Of a DNA stretch of 64,000 nucleotides, positions 12,429 to 25,135 are shown piece after piece (within the stretch, counting starts at the first letter, position 1; each line of letters begins with the position of its first letter). The DNA comes from Trogon surrucura (lineage: Eukaryota > Chordata > Aves > Trogoniformes > Trogonidae), in assembly GCA_020746105.1 (NCBI GenBank), contig CM036617.1, positions 139,279,845 to 139,343,844 on the forward strand, written 5' to 3'. The translations under genes were made by a program, and so were the position numbers. Under the pieces are notes generated by a model that was not told the DNA's origin, made no database searches, and saw only the letters and a list, made by a program, of their open reading frames with translations.

Positions 12429-13535
12429 GTAAAAAAGTAAATGTCGTGTTTTATTTTGTACGTTGCTTTGTTTCTTATGCTTTTGGAAAAATACCTATAA
12501 AGATCTGGAAAACAGCAAGAGAGGATTCTGAAATAGTGAAAAGGTTGTTTACCCCACAGAGATCACTGTTGCAAAGCCAGTTGATACATAGAGTTGTTGG
12601 CTTCAGTCAGGCTTGTCTCATTACTCATAACTTTATGTTTGCTAAGCTTTTTCTAGGTAGTGCTGCTAGATTCAATCCAAATGATACAGGTGAGAAAAAG
12701 CTGCTCTGCAAAGTATTTGCTGTGGTACAGGTCATTCTGACTGGACAATCGTACATGCTTTTATATCCCAGGTGCTGTCCTCCAGAGAAGAGGGGCTGGG
12801 CTGCAGGTGGATGGGTGGGGTACTCGCTGCTTGATTTTTCGGCTCATTCCTTTACTGGAGATGATCTTCTACAATTGGAAGATACCCTGAAATGTGATTC
12901 ACACATGAATAAGTTTGCTAAATATTTTTTTTTTTTTTTGCTGGCAGATCTCTGTGCTTCAGCACATTAGCACATATATGGCTCTTAGTAGCAGGATTCT
13001 GCAGGAATAGAAATGCCAGACTTGGGTTACGTCCTGAGTGTAATTTGCTAATTGATGTGCACATGTCACTACAGGAGCAGAGGTGTTTGCAGAGCACTGT
13101 ACCCTTGGCATCTTCTCTTGGGTGTCTTAGCTCGTGCTGTGATGCCTTGATCCCAGGCAGTGGATCTTCTCTAAGAACCCCAAGAGATTAGTGTGGAGAG
13201 TAGATGCACCTACTGCTTTCTTCGTCTTCACAAAGAACTGACTGAAGAACCAATGTCATCGCAGCTTTTTCACTTTACTAAAGTGTGCTTGGTGTGAAAG
13301 GAAAAATAACTACTAGGCCATGTGTAATAGCACCATCTGGTGACTTCCGGCATATGGTGCAACAAAAATTATTATACAGCGGAGCTGTTTTAATTTTTGT
13401 GTGCTTATTTATGCAAAAGCAAATAGCACACATCCATATTTATTAAGCTTAAAAATATCTTTAAAGATCGTGTTAACCTTTTTACATAGGCACCGTAGCA
13501 TCTAACATCACTGGTTCTGGTGTTTTCTTTTATAG
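12429..13535 (+). other. PARVB intron
   Basis: This intron is about 1.1 kb. An open frame runs into it from the exon but shows no parvin similarity. No repeat family is recognised. The matching PARVG intron is only 112 bp. Confidence 0.85.
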
Positions 13536-13604
13536 TCTCTGATCACCTTTGTGAACAAGCACTTGAATAAACTGAATTTGGAAGTAACGGAGTTAGAAAC
13601 CCAG
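13536..13604 (+). CDS. PARVB: PARVB coding exon: CH2 first core helix
   Basis: The exon is 69 bp (23 codons, phase 0 at both ends): acceptor TTATAG, donor GTAGGG. It encodes SLITFVNKHLNKLNLEVTEL then ETQ, the first core helix of CH2. Identical in length to the PARVG exon at 46,285-46,353. Confidence 0.96.
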
Positions 13605-16136
13605 GTAGGGGACACTCTTTTCTATATGTAATCTGTGTAAATTGCAAATCTAGGCCCTCGCTCCATAAAACCCTGTAGTGAAACTGTTCGTCTTTGGACA
13701 TGTTAATTTATGAGCGCTGTTTTTTAAGTAGCGATGACATTCACTGATGCCTGCTTCCTCCGCTTGCATTTACACGTACTTCCTATTGCTGTTGATTTGT
13801 ATTACAAGGTGAAATTCCTGGATATTTAAAAGGGTTGTATTAATGACAGTAGAATGTGGCTGGATTTCAGGGCACCTTGTCTCTCGGATCAAAGCGGATG
13901 TTGCAGTTATGGGTGGGTGGTGGGTTGTGTCTTTTTCTGGCTGTGAGGGTTCACGATGAACTGGTGGGAGTTCTTAATAGCCGGCTGCCTGGGACTCCAG
14001 GGAGGAGTGTGGACTGCAGCGTGCAGTTCATCGTAGAGATGTCAGCACTAGCTTTGATCACATCAAAGCGGGGCTGGAAACGATTTTGTTGTTGCAGGCA
14101 AGGCCTTCATATCCTCCTCTTTACCCTGCTATCTTGTGAGCATGTGCACTGTGCTCGCTTCTCAGCAGTGCGGATTAACAGCTCGGAGCTCCCATACTAG
14201 AGTGGCTGACTGCCAGTGGTATCAAGGTTTGTTTAATGCTAGCAGAGGTGACTCTCCACCACCACCACCTGCTCTGAGGAGTTTTCATGTCTCTACCACA
14301 GAACTGGGTATAGAGTATCCTTGAAAACCTTAAGACCTCATTAATATTTATAAAGATATAAGTGGTGAGTGTCAGGAGACTGGAGCCAGGCTCTTTCAGT
14401 GATGTCCAATGACAGGACAAGGGGCAACAAGCTGGATCACAGGAGGCTCCACAAAAACATTAGGAAAAACTTTTTCACAGTGAGGGTGACAGAGCACTGG
14501 CACAGGCTGCCCAGGGAGGTTGTGGAGTCTCCTTCTCTGGAGACTTTCAAAACTCGCCTGGATTCATTCCTGTGTGACCTACTCTGAGTGATCCTGCTCT
14601 GGCAGGGGGGTTAGACTAGATGATCTTTTGGGTCCCTTCCAACCCCTAACATTCTGTGATTCTGTAAATTTTAGTGTCGTTGGGGTAGTTCTCACTTTAC
14701 AGATAAAATTAAGCCATTTTCAGGCATGGGCCTGGCTAAGTAGAAGGAGGTATTCTTTCCAGAGTTCACTGAACTGTGGAGAGATGGTTATCTTACTGTC
14801 CTGGCAAAGAAATAAGCACGGCATCTAGGAAATTGTACCAGGAGTATGAGTAATTGGTAATAGCAGTCATTCACTACTTTTTATAGCTTTGCTGAAATAA
14901 ATGGGTGACTGGATTTGACCTGTCACAAGGAATTATTGCTTAATGCCTTGGAAGTACCCAACAATTTATTTCGGAAAAGGTGAGAGGGTATCACATACGC
15001 CGTATCAGGATCACGAGTGAGAAGTCTGTTAGAAATAGTTAACATTGCTCTGATAGCCAGTAAGTAGTCGATGTGTCTGGTGGGAATACTGAATAGTATT
15101 GCTGAGGGTATTTAGTATACTATTTAGTATTTACTAAAAGTGCAAGCCATCTAGTTTGACTGGAAGAGAAATTATTTTGTGAAGTTAAACATCCTGCCTG
15201 TGACGGGAGAGATTTAATTTCAAGTTCTGATTAAGGGCAGAGATTTGAATGTCCAACATGCATGTCTGAAGAGGGATTGTGGTTGAAATGACCAGGTACT
15301 GTAGTAATAGGACTGGGAGTATATAATATGCAATCACGTTTCCCACAAAGTTAAAGGTTTGGGTTTTTTTTCAAATCAGAAACACTTTGCCAAGTTCATT
15401 GTAGAATTTAGTAATATTCCTCAAGCAAATAAAATGAATGTGAGGAAAAGCAAGAACAGACATACATGCTCTTAACCTCACCCCAAAATATTCAGTAGCC
15501 TAGTAAATAGATAACTGGCTGGAGATAAAGGAGATCTTGTTTTCAGTCCCTGCCTATTCAGACCAAATACTCTGCACAACTAAGGAGTACAAATTGTAGA
15601 TCACTCTCAGGTGAATTGTTTTCAATTTCTACTGCTTAGAGCTATTTACTCTAAATAAGTAATTTAAATAATCGTTGGCACATGATCTTGCATGGGTTAA
15701 TGCTGTAGCAATAACTGATGGGCTTCCTTGTTCTGCTCAGGAAATGAGAGTAGGGGAAACAATGCTACCAGATGTAGGGAGAAAGCCTTGTATCCCGTGC
15801 TTTTTTCTTTTCTTTAGAGAACTGACAAGAAAGCAGCTGTATCAACAGGCGCTTAAGAGCTTGCTCACCTGCACTGATGGTTGCAAGAGGTGAATATCCA
15901 GGGAGCAGACAAAACAAAGCCCTAAGTGCTCGTTTCACTCGCTGTCAGTTCCTCGCTGTGCCTGAAAGGAGCAGTCTGTGACTCCTGAACCATCTTACAC
16001 TTCTGTGCCAGCAAACACCAGTGGTAGAAATCTGAGTTCCTGATTTGGGCCAAGCATTCTTTGTTCTGCTTGTTTATTAATGCTTATTTGAAAACAGATG
16101 CTCTCACCTAGGAATGTCATCAGTGTTTCTGCTTAG
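13605..16136 (+). other. PARVB intron containing a CR1 fragment
   Basis: This 2.5 kb intron contains the plus-strand CR1 copy at 14,325-14,669. The remaining sequence shows no exon or other repeat that I recognise. Confidence 0.88.
14325..14669 (+). mobile_element. CR1 LINE, short 3' fragment
   Basis: The final 80 or so codons of CR1 ORF2 can be followed ([38 protein letters not shown], ending DLL-stop at about 14,585). After them comes the octamer-type 3' UTR with GATCCTGCTCTGGCAGGGGG and ATTCTGTGATTCTGTA. It resembles the copy at 2.4 kb and is 5'-truncated to about 345 bp. A one-base frame break lies near 14,390. Confidence 0.92.
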
Positions 16137-16238
16137 TTTGCAGATGGTGTTTACTTGGTTTTGCTTATGGGTCTCCTTGAAGACTATTTTGTTCCACTTC
16201 ATAACTTCTACTTGACACCTGAAAGCTTTGATCAGAAG
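16137..16238 (+). CDS. PARVB: PARVB coding exon: CH2 core
   Basis: The exon is 102 bp (34 codons): acceptor GCTTAG, donor GTGGGT. It encodes FADGVYLVLLMGLLEDYF and VPLHNFYLTPESFDQK, the signature CH2 segment (ADG-V-L motif) of beta-parvin. Same length as the PARVG exon at 47,526-47,627. Confidence 0.97.
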
Positions 16239-19200
16239 GTGGGTAGAAACTTCAGGTTATATTTTTTTTACTTCATTACCACATGATATTTTTCAGTTGT
16301 TGTGTCCTTTCTCTTAGTACCCAGTCTATCAGAACCTGGTATATTCTTCTCTTCAGGAGCTGTAGCAAAGATGCACTGGCTGTGACACTTGATAGTTAAT
16401 ACCACTAAAAGTTGCTTGTGAAATGAATAGGTAAAATCCCCGCAGTTAAGGAAGAAAGGTATTCTGTTACTAGCATCAAACAACACATAAAGCTCATGAC
16501 TATCCATAATGAATAAATCAGTAATAAGTGCTTTGTACTGTATAGTACGTTGCATGATCAAAGTGGTTTATTAAAATGTAGTACTGCCTGAAGTGTATTT
16601 GTGTGCAGGGATGCCTTCTTGGGCTAGGGAGCCGAGCTTATGCCTGGCTTCGCCTAGAATATCCTATGTAAATAGGCAAGAAAGACAACAGGTGAGAGAT
16701 GGGAAGCTCTACTTTAACTGCATCCTATGCACTGGGATTGACAGAGAGTTAGAGCTTCTTCCGAAGGTCACAGAATGTCATCCCTAAAACCTTCTGCCTA
16801 ATACTCATTAGTGTTTTTTCTGTATTTTATTTAATGTTATTACAAACCAACCAAATAAATATCATTACTTGATATGTAAATGAGATGCTGTAGTAGAAGT
16901 GATGGTGCCTGAGCCATGATCTTTGATCTGAGGTTAGAAACTGGGTGTTGAGTGCTCGCAGGTAACATGTTTTGGAGCTGATCTAAAGCCAAGTGGTTGC
17001 CCTGATCCTGCCAGGGATGGAGCAAGCAAAATATTGCCTGTCTGAAGTCAGTTTGTAAGTACTGACAACAGGTTCTGTGTCCAACTCCTGGCAGGATCAT
17101 TGCCAGCATTGCGGACTTTAACTTTTGAGAGAATGTGCTAGTTTGTCTTTATTGGATGTTTCTTTCTGTTTGGTAAGGAGTGAATGACTTACTGCCTAGC
17201 AGTGTCTCAGACAAAAGGAACTTTGAGGAGGAAGAGTGAATTCTTTGCAGTCTTGGATTGTCTTACTTATAATCAGGGTGTTAGAGATGAGGTGAAATAA
17301 GTCTCTTACTCTTAGCCTCACACTTCCTCTCTTGTCCTGTGTCCTTCCTAGTGTTTATGATGAGTGCTTAACATGTATTTTACTGTAGTAACCAAACGTT
17401 TGCCTCTTTCTGTAATTGTTCCTGAATGTGCACATACATCTGTACATATTTGGTGCCTGGTATCAAAGTACTCTGAGCCTGGTGGTACCAGAGTAATGCA
17501 TCTGTCCTCTGCTTTTTATTCTGCCAAGTTCTGCAGTGGAGAGCATGCAAGTACTGTGCTGGCTGAGCTGGACCAGGAGGAGATGGCTAGGTCATGGCAT
17601 GGGAAACTTGAGCAAAGCTTAAAAGGTTGAATGCTTTGTAAGGTGAGGGCTGTTTCAGCGCTGGTTGTTGCAGTGAAGCTCCCCTCAGCAGAGGTGCATG
17701 TTCGCTGAGGGACAGGACTTCATCATGGGTAGAATAACCCGTGTTAAGTTTGTGGATAGGATGGGGGTTAATTCATTTTGAATTTTGTATACTGCACAGG
17801 AACTTGATAGAGCAGGGGGAAAATGGGTGTTTATTACATTTTACACAAGCTCTCCTTTATAGCTTTCTCTTGCTTTTTTTCTAATCCTAGTATCTTGAAT
17901 TTTCACCCTTGTAGAAATGCAGGATGCTGAGTTGTAGCCAGCACCTGTTCAGTTCTGATTTTGTTGTAAACGGTTTAAATTTGTAAAGAGTATCCAGTAT
18001 CCCTGAAGTGGTGTTGTAGTTTTGCGTGGAGACTGTCTTGAGGAAGGGGAAGTTATAAGTCAAAGAAGGAGAGATAGACTCTGCCTTTTGGGGAAAGGAA
18101 AAACTGTTTTTATCTTGAAAGTGATTTAGTTTGTTGCAGTGAGTAAGGAGGTAGCAGATAAGTCCTGAGAAATAAGCACTAGTGAAAGGGGCCTTTCTTC
18201 CTTGTTGTAGGGGAACTTCGTATGTATAACTTCCTGATTTTCGGGATGAGCACCTTTAATTAAATCTCTTTCCCTCGCTATGTATCTCCAGAAGTGTCAT
18301 TTGCACTAAGAAAAATGCACAGAATTCATAATCCAAATTACTTGGCTTAAATTCGAGTAAGTGTGGACAAGAAAGCTGCTGTGCAGATATTTTTAAACCA
18401 TAATATTTGCTCCTCAAAGGAGAAATTGAATGGAGACACCCACATTCTTGCATTTTTCCTTTTTGTCCATTTTCTCTCCTCTGGCTTTACATTCATGTAT
18501 GATCCTTGGTAGCTTATTCAGAAAGCTCTTTCTGTACAGCTGTGCCTAACTTGTTTTGCATGTTTGTTGCACAGTTTCTAGGAACTATCACTGCCAAGCA
18601 TTTTTCGAAACATTTGCTTCATTGGAGAAATTTGACTTTTATCTCTATTTTCAAGTGGAAGAAGCCAAAGCACAAAGAGACTAAGGGATTAGCATGAGGT
18701 CATGTGACAAGCAGCCAAGCTCCTTGATGATGTGGTGTTGATGTTGCATGTTATGCAGCTGATAATAGTGCAGAAAAGACTAACATTGCTTGAGAAGAAT
18801 TCCGTTTAGCATCCTTACTTCTTTCTTACATACCCAGCTGTGTTTTCTCAACTCTGTTCATTATGTCACTTCTGTTACGTTCCTTGTTGCCCTGTGATCT
18901 GTTGCCTTGTAGTTGGAAATGTTGATCTTGGGCACAGGTTGAAAGAACTCAACAAAATGCATCCCTGTTGTAGCTGTTGCTGGGAGCTCTCTGGTCTCTG
19001 CCATAGAGACTGAAATTGGGACTTAATGGGATTTCCTAGTTCAAGTGTTACGCAGTCACATTTTTACACTTGAAATTTGAAAATCTTAGATCACTTCCTT
19101 TGCATCTGAAAGTAAGTATTTGCCCTATAATGATACAAGTTTTCATTTCTTAGTCTCTCATATGTACCTTCTGTCATGGTTGAATGTAGAAATGTTTAAT

Positions 19201-19325
19201 ATTGATTTAAATAGAATTACGATTCTCTATGTCAAACATAGGGATAATAAAGCATTTTTAAAACTTGGTTAAAGTTTTTTAATAACTATGTAACTTGGAG
19301 ATTCTAAACACTTTACCTCTTTCAG
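16239..19325 (+). other. PARVB intron
   Basis: This 3.1 kb intron has no CR1 copy or other recognisable element. It ends TTTCAG. Confidence 0.85.
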
Positions 19326-19398
19326 GTTCATAATGTTTCCTTTGCTTTTGAGCTGATGCAAGATGGAGGACTGAAGAAACCAAAAGCTCGCCCTGAAG
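19326..19398 (+). CDS. PARVB: PARVB coding exon: CH2
   Basis: The exon is 73 bp with donor GTATGG at 19,399. It encodes VHNVSFAFELMQDGGLKKPK then ARPE, ending with the first base of a split Asp codon. Length and phase equal those of the PARVG exon at 51,334-51,406. Confidence 0.96.
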
Positions 19399-22300
19399 GT
19401 ATGGACATGCCATGTAAGCTTTAAACTGTATATAAAGACACAATGGGAGGTGCATTTCAGCCGCAACTCCATTCAAAGACAGTAGCAGTAGTACCACAAA
19501 CTGGAGCTTTAAAGGCACCCCTTGACAGTTTTCCAAAGGATTCATTGTCTGTGTCTGGGCTGTGTCTTTATATTATAAATGTGGCAGGTATTCTTAATAA
19601 CAATCCAAGTAGGAAACTTTGCATGGCCAAGTTTTCATAATTCATACACTTAGCACTAGTTTGGACTCTTGTGATCAGATTTCAGTGACAGATAATTGAA
19701 AGGCTTTGGGGATATTTTTTTTTGTTGTTGTTGTATGGAGAACCAGCAGCAAACTCTCTTCTTGATTTATGTAGACTTGGGAGTCAGAACTGGGAAGTGT
19801 AAAAATTGTGTTTTTCCTTTAAAGTCTCTGAACCTTGAAATTAATTAATGATGAGGTCTGCACTGTTGCTTACACTAGGGATAAAAAGAGGAATGAAAAC
19901 TTTGACTGCTAAAATGAGCATTTTTTATTCCTAGTGTTACAAATTGCATATTTGTTAGAGGCTTCCGCAGAACAAAGAAAAATGAGAAGCCCCCAAGAAA
20001 TGTTCAGTCTGACTTAAAATGAGACAAAGCGGTGATGATAAATAGATTAACAAATAGTGGAGCTGATGATAGTGGGGGAAAAAGGCAAAAGACAATACTA
20101 AATGCATATGTAGCCTGCCAGCGCTGTTCTTTTAAATTTGTGGATCAAAAGTGCTTCTGAAGAATTTGGTGAAACAAGGCACGAACTTGAGAAAGTAAAA
20201 AGGGGTGTTCTGGGCATTGGAGCTGAGTCTGGATGTGCGAGGAGGACAAGGAAACCAGAAATACGAATGTACTATAAGGAATTGCAGTTTTTTGAGTGGA
20301 AGGATTAAAGAGATGGCTGTAGGAGACCTGGTGAACTAGATAAGCCAGTTCTGAGAGAACATGTTTAAAACCTGGGAGAAGACTTGTCTAGTTGAAAGCC
20401 TGTCCTTTTTCTGGTTTTGTTTTCATTGGTTGATCTAGCAGAAGAGATTACCTTCACATAGGGCTATCTTACATCCTTACGCTGTCATGAGCGGTAGAAC
20501 ACTCTAGCAGATCTTCTGTTTGCTCCGGACAAGGCGTGTTGATTCAGTAAGCAGCAGAATATGTGTAAATGTGTTACTGACTGAAAATTTTAGTTATTAA
20601 TAGGAGTTAGAGAGCCAAATTTGCTTATTTCTTTTTGCAGCTGCAGGATGCAGGATGCTCAGTCTCTCGTGCGTGCGTATTCCTTCCTCTCCTGTGTGTT
20701 AACCCGTTCCTGGCAGCAGTAGTTCACAGCTGTGGGAGTGAGTGTGCTCCTGTGGTGTCTGTGTGGCTGGAGTTGCCTGTAAAACTGACTGTTGCTCTTG
20801 AAAAGCTGCTCCTGTGGAGAGGATGGTAACATCTTGGGCATTGCTTGTCCTGTCGAATCTTCTGTAGGATTGTGACGGTCAGTACAGTCCCGTGATACGC
20901 GTCTCCTAGAACAGGAATTTGTTTTGACATGGACTCTGATGGCATACAGTGTATTCTGTAAATGCCATACCAGTTTGTTGTTTGTTCCTAAATAGGCTGG
21001 GAAGCCTGTCCTTTAGCATCAAGTGGGTGATAAATGCCTCTTGAATTAGTTGTAGGATTTTCATGTAAAACACTGTCCAGAGCAGAACACCACGATTTCT
21101 AGTTCTATAGCTCATGCTTTCTGCAGTGCTTGCAGGAAAGACATCTTGTTTAATTAGTGTGATGCATCTTACACAACTGTACTCTTTAATTCAGCAAACA
21201 AAGGCATAACAAGGTCTAAAAGTTAGGAAAATGTCAAACTAGAGTTACAGTATAACTTTGCAACAGTGAAGGTAATTAACCATAGGTCTGAATTGTCAAA
21301 GGGTGGAGGCAGAATTTCCACCAGTGGAAAACTAAAAACAGAAAAGGGAAACATGCAGTGTTAAGCTTACATTTTAATTCAACTACAGGTCGGTTTGTAA
21401 GCTCAGCATAAGATTTCTTAGGCAAAGATATCTAAGGACTGTGTTGCACATGAGATCAGATTGTGTGACCACGGTAGTTTCTTCTGACCCTAAATTGACG
21501 TATCATTACGCTACTAGATAAAAGAGCTGAGTCTGTCCCTTCTTTTAGTGATGGGGCCTCCCACACCTCTCATTCCTCAGGGTAATCACCAGAGGTGATC
21601 CTGAGCAGTTACCTGGCTCAAATTGCTGGTGGAGATTAGTAGGAGCCAGCCTTAAATGCCTCCATGAGGAGACACCCTGGTTCCCTAGCTGTGCTCCTAG
21701 CTTCCAGCAGTGTTTCTTCTCTCCCCTCCAGATTTATCTCTCTCTCCACTGGCACCTTGATGGTGGTTGATAGCATGGGCAGTTCCTGCCTCTGAACTAT
21801 TTTTTGCTGGAAGCAAGGGCCAAACCCTCCAAGACTCAATCACGCCTCTTCACACCGTGTCAGCTGAGGTGGAGTTTACAGTGGCTCAGGGTGAAGACCC
21901 ACCCTATGGAAAGCTGAAAATGGGTGGTGTGGGGAAAAGACCATTTGGCAGTAATGGGGCAAATACACAGTAGAAATCTGTGATCGCTACAGAGCTGACT
22001 GTTTCGGCGAATTTTTTTTTTTTCATTTTCATAGCAAACAAAAGTGACTGCCAGCATCAGTGGGTCAAATATGCTGGTAGTTGTCTCTTCTCCAAGTAAT
22101 TGCCTTGATTTCCCAGTTTCAGAAGCGCGTATGCGCACGGTGTTGTTTTCCAAGGCTAAATTTACATTTTAAAGCCATTTCTGAGGAAACTGATACAGAG
22201 GAACCAATGCTAATTCTGGCTGTTAACCTTACTGAGAGTGCTGTGATAGTAAGCAACTTTCTAAGATACCTGGAAAAATTAAAAATATGTTTCCTTTATC

Positions 22301-23367
22301 AGTTATCCAGGTAAGACATCTCTTTTTTCAGGGTGTATTACTTCACAGTAGTTAGGATCTTTACTTTCTTTGGGGCTGGTGAAGATTCTTTCGCAAGTGC
22401 GAAATACAAAATCGTAGATGAAATATGTAAAATAATACAGGAAAAAGGATAAAAAGAAAAGTTTGAGAGGTTACTGAAAATACCTGATCAAGTATGGGGG
22501 TTGGAGTGTTATCCAGCATAGGATGGGAGGGAAGGGTGGAGAGATCCTGGCAATGACTCTTCAAAACAGGCAGTAGGTGCTTCCTCTGGACCTCACATTC
22601 CTTGTACTTAGTCTGTTAACTGTTTGCTGTCTTCCTAGTTCTTCAAACGATTTTAAATTATCTGTTCTTCCTTACTTCTGCTTCCATATATATTGTTTAC
22701 TGTATATTATTTGTTTCCTCCTCCTTCTTTCTTACACATTATATCCAACCTTTCTTTCCACCTCTTCAGCCTTGTCTGTGCTCTGCCTCCCCTCGTAGTC
22801 CCTGGATTACATGCCTGGTATTTCGTGGCATTTTATTACAGTGATAGGGTGGGTGGTGCTAGCAGAAAAACTTCTTGTTGAGAATTTTCAGACCTGTTCC
22901 TTGGCCTAACGTGGTAAGAAGGGATATTGGATAACAAAAAGTTTTGAGTCTGCGAAGAGAATTCAGGCTTTGTTTATTCCTGGACTGAGTTGTGACTGTG
23001 TGAGACTGAGTATCTCATATGATGTGTGTGACTACTTGTTTGCTGCTTCTGTGGCTGATGAAGTCATCATCCCAAAACCTTTATCTCAGGTCTCAGACAG
23101 AAGTAGGCTTTCTCTATAACCAGTTTTAGACAAGTTAGAGAATTATCTTTCTCCGTTTCCCAAAGAAGTTAGCTGTTACTGTGTTAACATGAAACTGTTT
23201 TGAAATGTGTCATATGGGACATTTAAAATGCTCGATAGAGAGATCAGAACTTTGTGGATTTTTTGTTGCTGATTCCACTGACTCAGAGATGTGGGGACTT
23301 TCGTTTCTTTGAGGACAAATGAGGGAGAACGAAAAGCAAATTAAGGATTTCTCCTTTTCCTCCACAG
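19399..23367 (+). other. Last PARVB intron
   Basis: The final PARVB intron is 4.0 kb. Several short open frames occur on both strands but none resembles a known domain. No CR1 copy is visible. Confidence 0.85.
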
Positions 23368-23444
23368 ATGTTGTCAACTTGGATCTGAAGTCTACCCTCA
23401 GGGTTCTATACAACCTTTTCACAAAGTACAAGAACATTGAATGA
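23368..23444 (+). CDS. PARVB: PARVB last coding exon
   Basis: The acceptor is CCACAG. Two bases complete Asp, then VVNLDLKSTLRVLYNLFTKY and KNIE precede TGA at 23,442-23,444. This is the C-terminal CH2 helix, and the protein ends at the usual parvin terminus. Confidence 0.97.
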
Positions 23445-23503
23445 TCTTGGAAGCTGCTGAGGTCCTCATCCTTCCAATCGCCTTAGGCAGAAATTGCAAT
23501 AAA
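23445..23503 (+). terminator. PARVB 3' UTR and proximal polyadenylation signal
   Basis: A canonical AATAAA lies at 23,498-23,503, only 54 bases after the stop codon, with a GT-containing stretch downstream (CCCGTTGTGCC). It is the first candidate signal after the coding sequence. A longer alternative 3' UTR ending further downstream is possible and cannot be judged from sequence alone. Confidence 0.65.
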
Positions 23504-25077
23504 CACACCCTTTGCACGCTCCCGTTGTGCCTTATGCTATATTTCATGCATTCTTGCTACGCCGTTGTTCAGTGTGGTCTGTCTGTAGCTGTTTGTATGA
23601 CAATTCCACTATAAATAATGCATGTGTATTCTCTAGGTCACTTGAAAATGTATAGATATTTCACGCTTTTACCAGAAGATATTGTTGGGTCTGTTGTTTG
23701 TGATGAACAAATGTTCTTTTGACAAGGAAAATATACCACTACTTTGATAAGCAGGGAAGATGCGAAACCTTCCTCATGGCTGGAGATTTTATTTTGCATA
23801 CTCCATGGCTGCAACTGGCATTTGATGATTTTCCAGGCTTAAGTGTTGGCAACAGAAAACCAGCATTGTCATTTATTTAGAAGCTGAGCCTCTTCTGTTC
23901 ATTAAGGTTTTGCATATTCTGTTGGGGGCGTGGGGCTGAGGGCAATTACAGGCACTATCTGAAGCTCATGGCAAAAGCTTCGGGTTTTGTGTTAACCTCA
24001 TGCTACTCAGTGTTATTTCCATTCAGTGTTTACACAGAATAAGTCTTGCAATGGGATGACCAGCTAATATTTTGATGTCTATTTTTTGTTTCATCTCCTT
24101 TCTAGGAGACACTTGGTTGCTAGAGTCACTGTTGCCCCTTAAGCTTGCAGCTTTGATCAGGTCAGTCAGGAGCTGGTCAAATAAGCAGAGGCTAGATTAA
24201 TGCATTTTGCCCCTGGTCCTTTCTGTAACAAACATGGAGAATAATGAGCTTGGCAGTTTTAAGGCTGACTCTTCATTTCACGTAGCTGAGTTAAAGGGTC
24301 CGATTCATTCCTCTTGGAGTTACTGGCAGCTGTACAGTTCTGGAGGCCAGGCTTTTATAGACAGTTTTATGTATTTTCTTTCCTGAAGAGTCAAACTGAA
24401 TTCCTGTATAAATAAGAGCTTCTCTGTACTTATGGACTGCACTGGGCCTTGCAAGACGTGGTATACAAAGTGCAGGACAGTGGTTGACACTCAGATGTGA
24501 AGCTCCTCAGTAATGAGTTAAGCTTCAAACTATTTTCATTGAGTTTCCCTGTGCTATCTCAAGAAATGCCCTGCTAGGCTCTGACCTAGTCTTGTAGTCT
24601 TTTAAGCTATTACGGATTTTAATGGGAATCTGTTTTAAAAAGGATTGCTAGATTGATCCAGTAGGCTGTAGTTACCTCATAGTACTTATCAGGTTTCATC
24701 TGTAGAGCTGTTCCTGGCTGGTGATGTGCAGGATGCAGCAGTGGGTACAAGGAGGCTGTGCTTGGAACGTGAGCTATTTGAGTAGATTTCTGCTTGAGGG
24801 AAATGGGATTGTGATTTCCAGAGTAAATTATTTGTGGAATATGTGTATAATAGCGTTCCTCTCCTTGGAGTGCATAGTGGAGGGATTTGGTTACTTTTAT
24901 GTGTCACAGCAACAACTTTCCTTTTACTGGCAGACCTGTTTTTTTGTGAAACTATAGGCAGAGTGCCCCCAGAAGGAATCAGGTAGTATTGCTCTGCTCG
25001 CTTGGGTCCTGTTTTAAGTAGGCATCTTCTTTCCCTAAAAATGGATTTCTTGTATGGAACATTATTTACCCTTATCA

Positions 25078-25135
25078 GAGAATGTGTTGGGCTGGAAGGG
25101 ACCTTAAAGGTCATCTAGTCTATCATCCCCCTCAC
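25078..25135 (-). mobile_element. CR1 LINE, very short 3' fragment
   Basis: The sequence AGAATGTGTTGGGCTGGAAG followed by GGACCTTAAAGGTCATCTAG is the reverse complement of the CR1 3' UTR end. Only about 58 bp remain recognisable. Confidence 0.8.

Larger units (their letters stand above)
1..23503 (+). other. PARVB: PARVB gene, 3' part (beta-parvin)
   Basis: Nine coding exons with GT-AG borders join in one frame to give 238 complete residues plus a split first codon. They cover the second half of CH1, the inter-CH linker and the whole CH2 domain, ending in TGA at 23,442-23,444. Beta-parvin is a cytoplasmic focal-adhesion adaptor: CH2 binds integrin-linked kinase and paxillin, and the protein links integrins to actin through the ILK-PINCH-parvin complex. 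The family is identified from CH1 motifs such as LNVAEVTQSEIGQKQKLQTV and HFRAPIRLPEHV, and CH2 motifs such as ERDAFDTLFDHAPDKL, FADGVYLVLLMGLLEDYF and STLRVLYNLFTKYKN. The residues fit beta better than alpha parvin (for example SEIGQKQ, and the MMMGRFERD linker). Known beta-parvins are about 360 residues, so roughly 125 N-terminal residues are encoded upstream of the window. A paralogue, PARVG, follows about 11.5 kb downstream on the same strand. No frameshift or stop interrupts the frame. Confidence 0.96.

Noticed and set aside
12446-12970. 174-codon open frame downstream of a PARVB exon
   Set aside because: It starts in the intron just past the donor, is in no conserved family and ends in a T-tract-derived Phe run; it is intronic noise.
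24689-25114. 141-codon minus-strand frame
   Set aside because: It has no start context or domain and overlaps a CR1 tail fragment at its edge; probably a chance frame.
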